DNA from: Bradyrhizobium sp. RD5-C2
Lineage (GTDB): Bacteria > Pseudomonadota > Alphaproteobacteria > Rhizobiales > Xanthobacteraceae
Assembly (NCBI RefSeq): GCF_019972155.1
Contig: NZ_BOVL01000006.1
Location: forward strand, 1 to 64,000
DNA: 64,000 nucleotides
Direction: 5' to 3'
Both the position numbers and the translations under genes were made by a program. Under the pieces are notes generated by a model that worked only from the letters and a program-made list of their open reading frames with translations, ran no database searches and was not told where the DNA came from. Positions 10,834 to 18,256 of this stretch are shown here, piece by piece (within the stretch, counting starts at the first letter, position 1; every line of letters starts with the position of its first letter).

Positions 10834-12045
10834 CTACTCCTTTTTCTCGACGAGGAAATTGCCGATCGCCCCGAGCGCCATCAGCACGCTGGTGCCGAGG
10901 AACACCGCGCGCATGCCGATATGGCCGCCGATGAATCCGCCGGCGAGCGGGCCGATCACCTGGCCGGCATATTGCGCCGAGATCGAATAGCCCAGCATGC
11001 TGCCGGTGACCGTGTCGGGTACGCTGTGCCGGATCACGCTTGCGATGCAGGGCAGCAGGCCCCCGAGCGCGAGCCCCATCAGGAAGCGGAGCAGGATCAG
11101 CTGCCAGCCGCTGACTACGAAAGCTTGCGGGATCAGCAGCAGTGCGGATGCGGCCAGGCAGATGGTGATGATCCGCCAATGGCCGACGCGATCGGCGAGC
11201 TTGCCGAGATGCGACGACGACAGCAGGCTGCCGAACGCCGCTGCCGACATCACGAGGCCGGCGACGAACGTCACCTGCGGCGTCTCGACCAGCTGCGCGA
11301 CATAGACCGTGATGATCGGCTCGATCGACATGTTGGCAATCATCAGCAGCAGGCCGGTGCCCCACATCGCGATCACAGGACGCTTGTCCGGAACCAGCGA
11401 CCAGCCGCCGCGCGCCTTGGCGCCTTTCACCGACTTCGGGCGTGCCTCCTCGCGGATCAGGAAAGTGGTGCCGAGGAAGGTGATGAAGATGACGCCGCCG
11501 ATCAGGAAGAAGGTCGCGCGGATGCCGATCAGGCCCGGCAGCACGCCGCCAATCAAGGGACCGACCAAGCTGCCGGCCATGATGCCGGCCGACAGCACGC
11601 CGATCGCCCAGCCGGAGCGCGCCTTCGGTGTCTGCGAAGCGACCAGCACGGTCGAGCCGGAGGCGTAGCCGCCGAGCAGGCCGGTCAACAGCCGTAAGCC
11701 GACCAGCTCATAGACATTGTGCGCCATGCCGATCAGCGACATGGCGACCGCCATGCCGAGGCTGGCGCGGATCAGCATCAGCTTGCGGCCATAGCGGTCC
11801 GCAAGCCGTCCCCACAGCGGCGCCGTCAGCGCCGCGCTGAAGAAGGTCGCGCCGTAGGCTACGCCCGACCATTGCACGATGGCGGCATGGTCGGTCACGC
11901 CGAGCTGCTCGACATAAAGCGGCAGGAACGGCAACAGCAGCGTCATCCCCACGATGGTCGTGAAGGATCCGATCACGCAGACGACGAGGTTGCGCCTCCA
12001 GGGGCCGGCGTCGAGGGCCGCCTCGCGATCGATCTCCATGTTCAT
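10834..12045 (-). CDS. MFS transporter, DHA1-type drug efflux family
   Basis: A 403-residue protein with about twelve hydrophobic segments. Motif A appears as GRLADRYGRKLMLI in the loop after the second helix, and an N-terminal LLLPFLPLYVEQLGV helix resembles MdtG/TetA-type proton-driven exporters. The substrate cannot be read from sequence. The start ATG lies one base after the stop of the GntR gene, so the two are co-transcribed and translationally coupled. The regulator therefore very likely controls this pump, perhaps in answer to the exported compound. Confidence 0.85.
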   Translation of the reverse strand: MNMEIDREAALDAGPWRRNLVVCVIGSFTTIVGMTLLLPFLPLYVEQLGVTDHAAIVQWSGVAYGATFFSAALTAPLWGRLADRYGRKLMLIRASLGMAVAMSLIGMAHNVYELVGLRLLTGLLGGYASGSTVLVASQTPKARSGWAIGVLSAGIMAGSLVGPLIGGVLPGLIGIRATFFLIGGVIFITFLGTTFLIREEARPKSVKGAKARGGWSLVPDKRPVIAMWGTGLLLMIANMSIEPIITVYVAQLVETPQVTFVAGLVMSAAAFGSLLSSSHLGKLADRVGHWRIITICLAASALLLIPQAFVVSGWQLILLRFLMGLALGGLLPCIASVIRHSVPDTVTGSMLGYSISAQYAGQVIGPLAGGFIGGHIGMRAVFLGTSVLMALGAIGNFLVEKKE

Positions 12046-12046
12046 G

Positions 12047-12715
12047 TCAGCGCAGCCCGATCACGGCGAAGCCACGCGCCCGCAGGCCGCGACGGTCCTC
12101 GTTGAGCGAACGCAGCAGGCGATCTCGGGTGTCGGTGATGTGATCGGCGGCCTCGCGCGCAGCGGAATCCGGATCGTTGGCCTTGATGAAGCCGAGAATG
12201 CGCCGGTGCTCGCGCCAGGCCTGCTCGCGCGAAGGTTCGGTCCACACCTCGAGCCAGCGTGCCCGCGACAGCCGCGTCATGGCGCCCGCGATCGCCTTGA
12301 CGATGAAGGGATTGCCGGAGAGGCGTGCGATCTCGACATGGAAATCGGTGCCGACCCGGTGCCATTCCTCGCGCGGCGCACCGGACTGGCAGGCATCCAG
12401 CATCTCCTCGACGCCGGCGATGTCGGCCGCGCTCGCCCGCGCGCAGGCGAGGCGGACCGCCGTCGTCTCCAGCGGGATCCTGAACTCCGCCAGCGCCTCC
12501 AGCTCACCGAGGTCGATCGGTGCGACGATCCAGTTGCGGCCGTCGCGGCGGACCAGCTCTTCACCTTCGAGCCGCACCAGCGCGGCGCGGATCGGCGTGC
12601 GCGATCCCTCGAACCGGCTCTCGAGCCAGCGCTCCGTCAGCCGCTCGCCCGGGCCGAGGTCGAGGGAGAGGATCATCTCCCGGAGCTGGTCGTGGATCTG
12701 AAGCATCTGCGACAT
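12047..12715 (-). CDS. GntR-family regulator, FadR/FCD subfamily
   Basis: A 222-residue repressor-type protein. The N-terminal winged helix includes LREMILSLDLGPGERLTERWLESRFEGSRTPIRAALVRLEGEELVRR. The all-helical FCD ligand domain follows, with the conserved D and His residues of its metal site (TDFHVEIARLSGNPF, EHRRIL). The start MSQMLQIHDQLREM at 12715 is chosen because the open frame upstream crosses the palindromic operator. It is first in a two-gene operon with the MFS pump, and it faces the GFA-family gene divergently. Confidence 0.88.
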   Translation of the reverse strand: MSQMLQIHDQLREMILSLDLGPGERLTERWLESRFEGSRTPIRAALVRLEGEELVRRDGRNWIVAPIDLGELEALAEFRIPLETTAVRLACARASAADIAGVEEMLDACQSGAPREEWHRVGTDFHVEIARLSGNPFIVKAIAGAMTRLSRARWLEVWTEPSREQAWREHRRILGFIKANDPDSAAREAADHITDTRDRLLRSLNEDRRGLRARGFAVIGLR

Positions 12716-12770
12716 GGCGGTCTGCCGGTGTGGGAGTAGGTTTTTGGAGTATTGTCGACGCATCCCGAAT

Positions 12771-12803
12771 TGGTATCCCAAACAATCCCGTTTTGGGATA
12801 CCA
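12771..12803. promoter_or_regulatory. Paired operator, probably for the adjacent GntR regulator
   Basis: TGGTATCCCAAA (12771-12782) and TTTGGGATACCA (12792-12803) are a perfect 12-base inverted repeat with a 9-base spacer. Each arm is itself part of a TTGG-N4-CCA(A) dyad, so this may be two dimer sites. It is 55 bases upstream of the GntR start in the divergent control region, a typical place for autoregulation. Confidence 0.65.
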
Positions 12804-12917
12804 GTATTGTCCCAACGGGGCACCACACCGTGTCCCGGATGCCTTGCGGGGCCGCATCTCCGGGAACGACCTCTTGGCGACAGCCTTATTGGACAACGCC
12901 GACTTGGGAGAGCGCGG

Positions 12918-13322
12918 ATGCAGATCGACGGGCAATGCCATTGCAGCGCCGTGACCTATCAGACCGAGATCGATCCCGAACGGGTGTCGATCTGCCATTG
13001 CACGGACTGCCAGGCGCTGACCGGCTCGCCCTATCGCGTCACGGTGATCTGCGCCGCCGAGCAGGTCCGGCTGACGGGAGGTGCGCCGAAGATCTACGGC
13101 AAGCGGGGCGACAACGGCCGAATCCGCTTCCAGCATTTTTGCGGCGACTGCGGTTCCCCGTTGTTCACGAGCGGCGAGGATGGCGGTCCGGACGATTGGG
13201 GAATCCGCTGGGGCAGCATTCGCCAGCGCGGCGAATTGACCCCGCGACGCCAGGTCTGGCGCCGCTCCGCCGCGCCCTGGATCAATGATCTCAAGGGATT
13301 GCCGGCGCGGCCCAATGATTGA
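12918..13322 (+). CDS. GFA/CENP-V domain zinc protein
   Basis: A 134-residue protein of the glutathione-dependent formaldehyde-activating enzyme fold. The zinc cysteines are visible as CHC near the start (C7, C9), ICHCTDC (C26, C28, C31) and FCGDCG. The name reflects the family; many members do not process formaldehyde, and the substrate here is unknown. The start at 12918 lacks a clear AGGAGG; the longer in-frame opening at 12714 would run through the operator and is rejected. It is transcribed divergently from the GntR-MFS operon, so the same operator could influence it. Confidence 0.85.
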   Translation: MQIDGQCHCSAVTYQTEIDPERVSICHCTDCQALTGSPYRVTVICAAEQVRLTGGAPKIYGKRGDNGRIRFQHFCGDCGSPLFTSGEDGGPDDWGIRWGSIRQRGELTPRRQVWRRSAAPWINDLKGLPARPND

Positions 13323-13371
13323 AGCCCAAGGATTGAAGCCTACGGATTGGGGCCTTGCGGCCCTCGCGACC

Positions 13372-13400
13372 TTGCGCCCCAGGGGCGGGCGAGGCTAAAG
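13372..13400 (+). promoter_or_regulatory. Possible promoter of tRNA-Val
   Basis: TTGCGC (13372-13377) and CTAAAG (13395-13400) are separated by 17 bases and end 14 bases before the tRNA. A nearly identical pair occurs before nuoA. Confidence 0.35.
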
Positions 13401-13414
13401 AGGCGCGCAGGTAA

Positions 13415-13491
13415 GGGCGGCTAGCTCAGCTGGTTAGAGCATCTCGTTTACACCGAGAGGGTCGGGAGTTCGAATCTCTCGCCGCCTACCA
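13415..13491 (+). tRNA. tRNA-Val (anticodon TAC)
   Basis: The 77-base cloverleaf has acceptor GGGCGGC/GCCGCCT, the D-arm GCTC...GAGC, anticodon stem TCTCG/CGAGA around TTTACAC (anticodon TAC), the GTTCGAATC T-loop and an encoded CCA ending at 13491. Confidence 0.95.
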
Positions 13492-13755
13492 GCCTTCGCT
13501 CCTCATGGCTACGGCTCGGCGAGCCAGCTTTTGCGGATCAACTCAACCGCTTGTTCGGTCCGCAGGGCGAAGGCTGTCGCGCCGAAGCTCGAAGAGCGAA
13601 GGCGGACTGGTTCATCAGGAATCGCTGCTGTTCCCCGCGAGCTACGAGCCGAGGCGGACAAAAGTATGACTGCCTTCATCATCATTCTTGCCGCGCAGAT
13701 TTGATGCCGGCACGGCTGCGATGCTAATCTCTCCGCCTAACCGGGAACTCGATGC

Positions 13756-14049
13756 ATGCGCAAACTCGCCGCGATTTTTCTTCTCACCATGATTGCCGGA
13801 CCGGCATTGGCGCAGCAGGACCACGTTCAGCGCTATCGCGAAGAGATCGAGAAGTCGCCGTCGGATGTGGCCAACGAGGCGCGGCAGCAGCGCGCCTACC
13901 AGCGCGCGCTCAGCGGCGTGCCGGACCAGAAGCCGACCGACCCGTGGGGCATCGCACGCAGCAATGACGGACAGGGTGCCCCGAAGGGGACTGCCGCCAA
14001 GACGCCTGCGCCGAAGCCGGCCAAACCGACGAGCGCCGCCGCCAAATAA
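13756..14049 (+). CDS. Small secreted protein of unknown function
   Basis: A 97-residue product with a clear Sec signal peptide (MRKLAAIFLLTMIAGPALAQ). The short mature region is charged (HVQRYREEIEKSPSDVANEARQ) and ends in an Ala/Lys/Pro-rich low-complexity tail (KTPAPKPAKPT). No catalytic motif is visible. It is probably periplasmic. It lies 22 bases before the YciI-like gene and may be co-transcribed with it. Confidence 0.7.
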   Translation: MRKLAAIFLLTMIAGPALAQQDHVQRYREEIEKSPSDVANEARQQRAYQRALSGVPDQKPTDPWGIARSNDGQGAPKGTAAKTPAPKPAKPTSAAAK

Positions 14050-14071
14050 TTCGAGAGGGCGGACCAGGTCG

Positions 14072-14377
14072 ATGAAGCACTACGTCTGCAAATTGACCGG
14101 GCCGCGCCCGACCTTTCCGCAGGACATGACGCCGCAGGAAGCCGCCATCATGCAGGCGCATGTCGCCTATTGCGGCGAATTGCTGCAAGCCGGCAAGGCG
14201 CTGATCTTCGGGCCGGTCGCCGATCCCGCCGGCGTCTGGGGACTGGGCGTGCTGCAACTACCTGACGATGCCGATCCGCAGGAGATCGTCGCCAACGATC
14301 CCGTCGTCAGGGCCAATGCCGGATTCACCTATCAGGTGATGCCGCTGCTGCGCGCGGCGACGCGCGAGAGTTGCTAG
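14072..14377 (+). CDS. YciI-like domain protein
   Basis: A 101-residue protein resembling the YCII family, a ferredoxin-like alpha+beta fold. It has the N-terminal KHYVCKLTGPRPTF strand, the HVAYCGELLQAGKALIFGPV block and the ADPQEIVANDPVVRANAGF stretch, where His and Asp form the presumed active site. Family members are uncharacterised enzymes or partners of sigma factors and dehalogenases. The start ATG at 14072 follows an AGGTCG-type weak ribosome site. Confidence 0.75.
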   Translation: MKHYVCKLTGPRPTFPQDMTPQEAAIMQAHVAYCGELLQAGKALIFGPVADPAGVWGLGVLQLPDDADPQEIVANDPVVRANAGFTYQVMPLLRAATRESC

Positions 14378-14411
14378 AGTCTCTGGAAGCTTCTCAACAA
14401 GGTTGGATCGC

Positions 14412-15263
14412 ATGAACGCAGGCCATCCGCAGAACGCCGATCAGATTGCATATTGGAACGGGCCAGGCGGTCAGCGCTGGGCGTCCAGGCAGGCCGCGCA
14501 GGATATCGTGCTGCAGCCGGTGCTCGACCTCCTGATCGATCGCGCCGCGCCGAAGGCCGGCGAGCGCATCGTCGATGTCGGCTGCGGCAGCGGCGCTTCG
14601 ACGAATGGGTTTGCGAACAAGGTGGGGCCGTCAGGCCATGTGTTCGGCGTCGACGTCTCCGGGCCGATGCTGGAGCGGGCACGAGAGAGCACGCCGAAGG
14701 ATGCGCCGGTCACCTATGCGCTCGCCGACGCCACGGTCTACCCGTTCGATCCCGCAAGCTTCGATCTCCTGGCGTCGCGCTTCGGCGTGATGTTCTTTGC
14801 CGATCCGGCCGTGTCGTTCGCCAATCTGCACAAGGCGCTGAAGCCGTCGGGCCGGCTCGCCTTCGCCTGCTGGCAGGAGCCGCGCGAAAATCCCTTCTTC
14901 ATGGCGCCGTTGCAGGCGGTCTACAAGCACGTGCCGAAGCTGCCGCAGCTTGGTCCCGACGACCCCGGCCCCTTCTCATTCGCGTCCGAAGCGCGCGTGA
15001 ACCGAATCCTCGGCGAAGCAGGGTTTGCCGGCGTCGCGATGGAGCCCTGCCGGCTTGAGTTCGACGTCGCGATCGGGCGCGGAATTGACGCCGCCGTCCA
15101 GAGCGCGCTCGAGATCGGGCCCGCCAGCCGCGCACTGGAAGGACAACCGGATGACCTACGGGCCGCCGCCGTCACGTCGATCCGCGAGGCGTTGACGCCG
15201 TTTGCGAAGGGCGATTCCGTGCTGCTGCCCGGCGCGATCTGGATCGTGACGGCGCGGGCCTAG
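14412..15263 (+). CDS. Class I SAM-dependent methyltransferase
   Basis: A 283-residue Rossmann-fold methyltransferase. Motif I is IVDVGCGSGASTNGFA, followed by the acidic strand end FGVDVS, motif II around ALADATVYPFDPASFDLLASRFGVMFF and motif III LKPSGRLAFACW. This pattern is typical of UbiE/small-molecule methyltransferases; the acceptor is unknown. The ATG at 14412 is preferred over an in-frame TTG at 14403 because AAGG lies nine bases before it. A repeat hairpin directly downstream separates it from convergent pepT. Confidence 0.85.
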   Translation: MNAGHPQNADQIAYWNGPGGQRWASRQAAQDIVLQPVLDLLIDRAAPKAGERIVDVGCGSGASTNGFANKVGPSGHVFGVDVSGPMLERARESTPKDAPVTYALADATVYPFDPASFDLLASRFGVMFFADPAVSFANLHKALKPSGRLAFACWQEPRENPFFMAPLQAVYKHVPKLPQLGPDDPGPFSFASEARVNRILGEAGFAGVAMEPCRLEFDVAIGRGIDAAVQSALEIGPASRALEGQPDDLRAAAVTSIREALTPFAKGDSVLLPGAIWIVTARA

Positions 15264-15281
15264 AGAATAAGTTGGTGATTT

Positions 15282-15366
15282 CGTCATTGCGAGGAGCGTA
15301 GCGACGAGGCAATCCATCTGTCCTCACACGCGTAGCATGGATTGCTTCGCTTCGCTCGCAATGACG
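15282..15366. repeat. Short interspersed palindromic repeat
   Basis: CGTCATTGCGAGGAGCG...GCAATCCAT on the left is mirrored by ATGGATTGCTTCGCTTCGCTCGCAATGACG on the right, forming a long hairpin. I recognise this as a repeat common between genes in Bradyrhizobium and relatives. Here it lies between converging genes, where it may help end transcription. Confidence 0.75.
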
Positions 15367-15384
15367 GCGAAGCGGCGCGGGTCG

Positions 15385-16644
15385 CTAGGCGGCCTTCTCT
15401 TCCCAGATCATCGCCAGATGCACGATGGTCTGCACGGCCTTCTCCATGTCCTGGCGGCTCACCCATTCGAGCCGCGAATGGAAGGCGTGCTCGCCGGCGA
15501 AGATGTTCGGGCAGGGCAGTCCCATGAACGAAAGCCGCGAGCCATCCGTGCCGCCGCGGATCGAGGTTTTCACCGGCGATAGCCCGGCGCGCTCGATCGC
15601 CTCGATCGCATAGGCGACGATCTGCGGGTGGCGATCGATCACCTCTTTCATGTTGCGGTATTGCTGCTTGACCTCCATGCGGTAGGTCGAGCGCGGATAT
15701 CCCTTCATGACGTCCTGCACGATCTTTTCGAGCAGCGCTTCCTTCTGCTTCAGGCCTTGCTCGGTGAAATCGCGCACGATGAACTCGATCCGCGCGTTTT
15801 CCAGGGCCCCCGAGATCGCGACCGGATGCAGAAAGCCTTCCTTGCCCTCGGTGGTCTCGGGCGAACAGGTATCCTTCGGCAGGCGATCGACGATGGCGGC
15901 CGCGATCTTGATCGCGTGCTCCATCTTGCCCTTGGCGAAGCCTGGATGGGTCGCGACGCCTTCGATGATGATGCTGGCGCCGTCGGCGGAGAAGGTCTCG
16001 TCCTCGATATGACCCGCGGTCTCGCCGTCCATGGTGTAGCCGAAATCGGCGCCGAGCTTCTTGATGTCGACCTTGTCGACGCCGCGGCCGATCTCCTCGT
16101 CCGGCGTGAACAGGATCTTGATGGTGCCGTGCTTCACCTGCGGGTTGGTGACGAGGAAATGCGCGGCATCCATGATCTCGGCGAGGCCGGCCTTGTTGTC
16201 GGCGCCGAGCAGGGTGGTGCCGTCGGTCGTGATGATGTCGTTGCCGATCTGGTCGGCCAGCGCTTCGTGCTCGGCGGCGCGGATCACCTGCGAGGCATCG
16301 GCCGGCAGCACGATGTCGCCGCCGCGATAATTCTTCACGAGCTGCGGCTTGACGTTCTTGCCGGTGCAGTCGGGTGAAGTGTCCATGTGCGAGCAGAAGC
16401 AGATAACCGGCACCGTCTTGTCGGTGTTGGGCGGGATCGTCGCATAGACGTATCCGTGGGGATCAAGATGCGCATCCGATATGCCCATCGCCTGCAACTC
16501 GGCGACCAGCAGGCGGCCGAGATTCTTCTGCTTCTCGGTGGAGGGCGTGGTGGGTGAATCGGGATCGGACTGGGTGTCGATCACGACATAGCGCAGGAAG
16601 CGCTCGGTGACGGTGTGCTTGAAGTCGAGAGCCGGTGCCAGCAT
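15385..16644 (-). CDS. pepT: Peptidase T (tripeptidase)
   Basis: A 419-residue cytosolic M20 metallopeptidase removing N-terminal residues from tripeptides. The dizinc ligands are visible as His in CFCSHMDTSPD, Asp in LGADNKAGLAE, the Glu pair in TPDEEIGRG, Asp in GYTMDGE and His in GEHAFHSR. The start at 16644 (MLAPALDFKHTVTERFLRYV) matches the family; the open frame extends 48 codons further but lacks homology-like content. It sits upstream of a repeat hairpin and downstream of the HU terminator, so it is probably monocistronic. Confidence 0.93.
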   Translation of the reverse strand: MLAPALDFKHTVTERFLRYVVIDTQSDPDSPTTPSTEKQKNLGRLLVAELQAMGISDAHLDPHGYVYATIPPNTDKTVPVICFCSHMDTSPDCTGKNVKPQLVKNYRGGDIVLPADASQVIRAAEHEALADQIGNDIITTDGTTLLGADNKAGLAEIMDAAHFLVTNPQVKHGTIKILFTPDEEIGRGVDKVDIKKLGADFGYTMDGETAGHIEDETFSADGASIIIEGVATHPGFAKGKMEHAIKIAAAIVDRLPKDTCSPETTEGKEGFLHPVAISGALENARIEFIVRDFTEQGLKQKEALLEKIVQDVMKGYPRSTYRMEVKQQYRNMKEVIDRHPQIVAYAIEAIERAGLSPVKTSIRGGTDGSRLSFMGLPCPNIFAGEHAFHSRLEWVSRQDMEKAVQTIVHLAMIWEEKAA

Positions 16645-16730
16645 GAAGACCGCGCAGGAATGGAGGACAGGAACAAGACGCTCAGGCGAAGTTGGTTCGC
16701 GCAAGCAAAGCGCATCGAGAGACAACTCTA

Positions 16731-16780
16731 CAACAGAAAAGCGCCACTCCGGGGCCGCGTCGCGAGCCGGAATGGCGCTT
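16731..16780 (-). terminator. Rho-independent terminator of the HU gene
   Basis: AAGCGCCACTCCGG (16739-16752) pairs with CCGGAATGGCGCTT (16767-16780) with one mismatch. On the minus strand the stem is followed by TTTTCTGTTG. It lies 22 bases after the HU stop codon. Confidence 0.8.
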
Positions 16781-16801
16781 GGTATCAAGCAAGTTAAGGA
16801 C

Positions 16802-17101
16802 CTAAACGGCTTCCTTCAGCTCCTTGGCGGCGCGGAAGGCGACCTTCTTGCTCGCCTTGATGTGGATCTGCTCGCCGGTTGCCGGGTTGCGGCCCATGCG
16901 GGCGGCGCGCTTGCGAACCTGGAGGATGCCGAGGCCTACGATGCGGATCCGCTCGCCCTTCTTGAGGTGCTTGGTGATCCGGGTGACCATGTCGGTCAGG
17001 ATCGCCTCGGTCTGCTTCTTGGACAGCTCCTGCTCTTCGGCGATGGCCGCCGCCAGGTGCTTCAGCGTGATCGTCGCCGGGGTCGCTGCTTTCTTCGCCA
17101 C
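16802..17101 (-). CDS. HU-family DNA-binding protein
   Basis: A 99-residue histone-like protein. The helical dimer core (AIAEEQELSKKQTEAILTD) precedes the beta-arm region GERIRIVGLGILQVRKRAARMGRNPATGEQ, where RNPATGEQ is the DNA-intercalating arm signature. Translation should begin at GTG 17099-17101, directly behind a strong GAGGAGG; the longer frame upstream is non-coding leader. The lysine-rich C-terminus ends KELKEAV. It has its own terminator and forms a single-gene unit. Confidence 0.92.
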   Translation of the reverse strand: MAKKAATPATITLKHLAAAIAEEQELSKKQTEAILTDMVTRITKHLKKGERIRIVGLGILQVRKRAARMGRNPATGEQIHIKASKKVAFRAAKELKEAV

Positions 17102-17432
17102 GTGTGGCCCTCCTCGTTGCTGAATGGCTGGATTGCTGCTTTCACGCGAATGGCGCGCCGTTCGCGTCGGGAAAATGCGTCCGGAAAAGTCCTGAAACCG
17201 CCGGTTCTGGGAATGGGCAGCGCCGGGTCCGGCCACAGGAAACCCAGACGTATCAGGCCTTATTTGATTCGGGGCTTTGCTGACTACGCCGATTCCCCTG
17301 AAAACAGGCGACAACTCGCGTCCACAACGCGAAAATACCCGCGCTGTGCAGGGCTCCGCAACGTGCTTGACTATCCGGATGCGGGCCTTTATGCCCTCGA
17401 TCCTGCGCGGATCAATCCGATGATCGGCATCC
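17102..17432. other. Spacer between HU and tRNA-Asp
   Basis: These 331 bases should hold the divergent promoters of the HU gene and tRNA-Asp. The tRNA promoter is suggested at 17367-17395. No further gene is supported. Confidence 0.5.
17367..17395 (+). promoter_or_regulatory. Probable promoter of tRNA-Asp
   Basis: TTGACT (17367-17372) and TATGCC (17390-17395) are 17 bases apart and end 37 bases before the tRNA, consistent with a housekeeping sigma factor promoter. Confidence 0.45.
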
Positions 17433-17509
17433 GCGGGAGTAGCTCAGTTGGTTAGAGCGCCGCCCTGTCACGGCGGAGGCCGCGGGTTCGAGTCCCGTCT
17501 CTCGCGCCA
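17433..17509 (+). tRNA. tRNA-Asp (anticodon GTC)
   Basis: The 77-base cloverleaf has acceptor GCGGGAG/CTCTCGC, anticodon stem CCGCC/GGCGG around CTGTCAC (anticodon GTC), a GGTTCGAGTCC T-arm, discriminator G and encoded CCA at 17507-17509. Confidence 0.95.
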
Positions 17510-17626
17510 GTCTTATCAAGCACTTAGACCCAGGTTCCAGATTTAAGGCGTGTCGCGCGCAGCGCTGTCATGACACCTTGAACGCCCTTGTGCTCGGGCT
17601 TTCCGCGCTCCGATAGTCGCCACCTC

Positions 17627-17818
17627 TCAGACGATCTCGATCGCTCGTTCGCTCCCGGCAATCGCGTGATCCTCATTCACGCGCGCAATCTGACACTCCG
17701 CGACGCCCGACACGATCAGCCAGGTTTCCGGCTTCGCTCCTTCGCCAATCACGACCGTTGCGTCTTGATCCGGGAGTGCCTGGAGCAGTTGAAGTAGCTC
17801 GCGGACTTTCATCGACAT
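17627..17818 (-). CDS. Small conserved-looking protein of unknown function
   Basis: A 63-residue product beginning MSMKVRELLQLLQALPDQDATVVI. The start at 17818 is supported by AGGAAG eight bases upstream. The N-terminal helix followed by a D-x-T-V-V-I strand resembles small uncharacterised proteins that start MKVRELLxxLxxLPxD, often found beside phage-like or regulatory genes. No catalytic residues are evident. Confidence 0.55.
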   Translation of the reverse strand: MSMKVRELLQLLQALPDQDATVVIGEGAKPETWLIVSGVAECQIARVNEDHAIAGSERAIEIV

Positions 17819-18256
17819 GCTTCCTGGAGACCGGCCAACTGGTTCGCCTCTCACGCGAACATCACATCGGCTGATGCGGTAGTGACTATCGCCACCCAGA
17901 CCAGCGAGAAACGGACGTACGTCAGGTCTCGGTTCGAGCGCGGAGCGTAACGCGCGAGCCTGACGTCAGCCTTACTCTCATGGCATCGCCCTCGGCGACA
18001 GCGGTCGCAGCCAGTGAGCGGAAACCACATCAGCGGTTCCACCGGCTTGCGGAACTCAGGCGCTTTCGATGGGTCTTAAAGTTGCCGGAGTAGGCGAAGG
18101 GAGTTCAGGACATTCAAACGACGCGAGCGCGGATATCTTGTTGTCGAACATCCTGCCGTGAACGGGATCTCGCCGTATCAGAGCATCATCGTTCTCCGAA
18201 GAAGTGAGGCCGCCACAGGATCGTATTGGCGTTGCTTCGTGGCGGCTGTCGATCGG
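17819..18256. other. Gene-poor spacer with a long-range hairpin
   Basis: No reliable gene is seen in these 438 bases. A possible 63-residue minus-strand frame lacks a ribosome site and family features. ACGTCAGGTCTCG (17919-17931) and CGAGCCTGACGT (17955-17966) are inverted with one bulge and could fold into a hairpin. Confidence 0.45.

Noticed and set aside
17851..18042. A 63-codon minus-strand frame
   Set aside because: It has no ribosome site, and composition is dominated by Arg and Cys without pattern.
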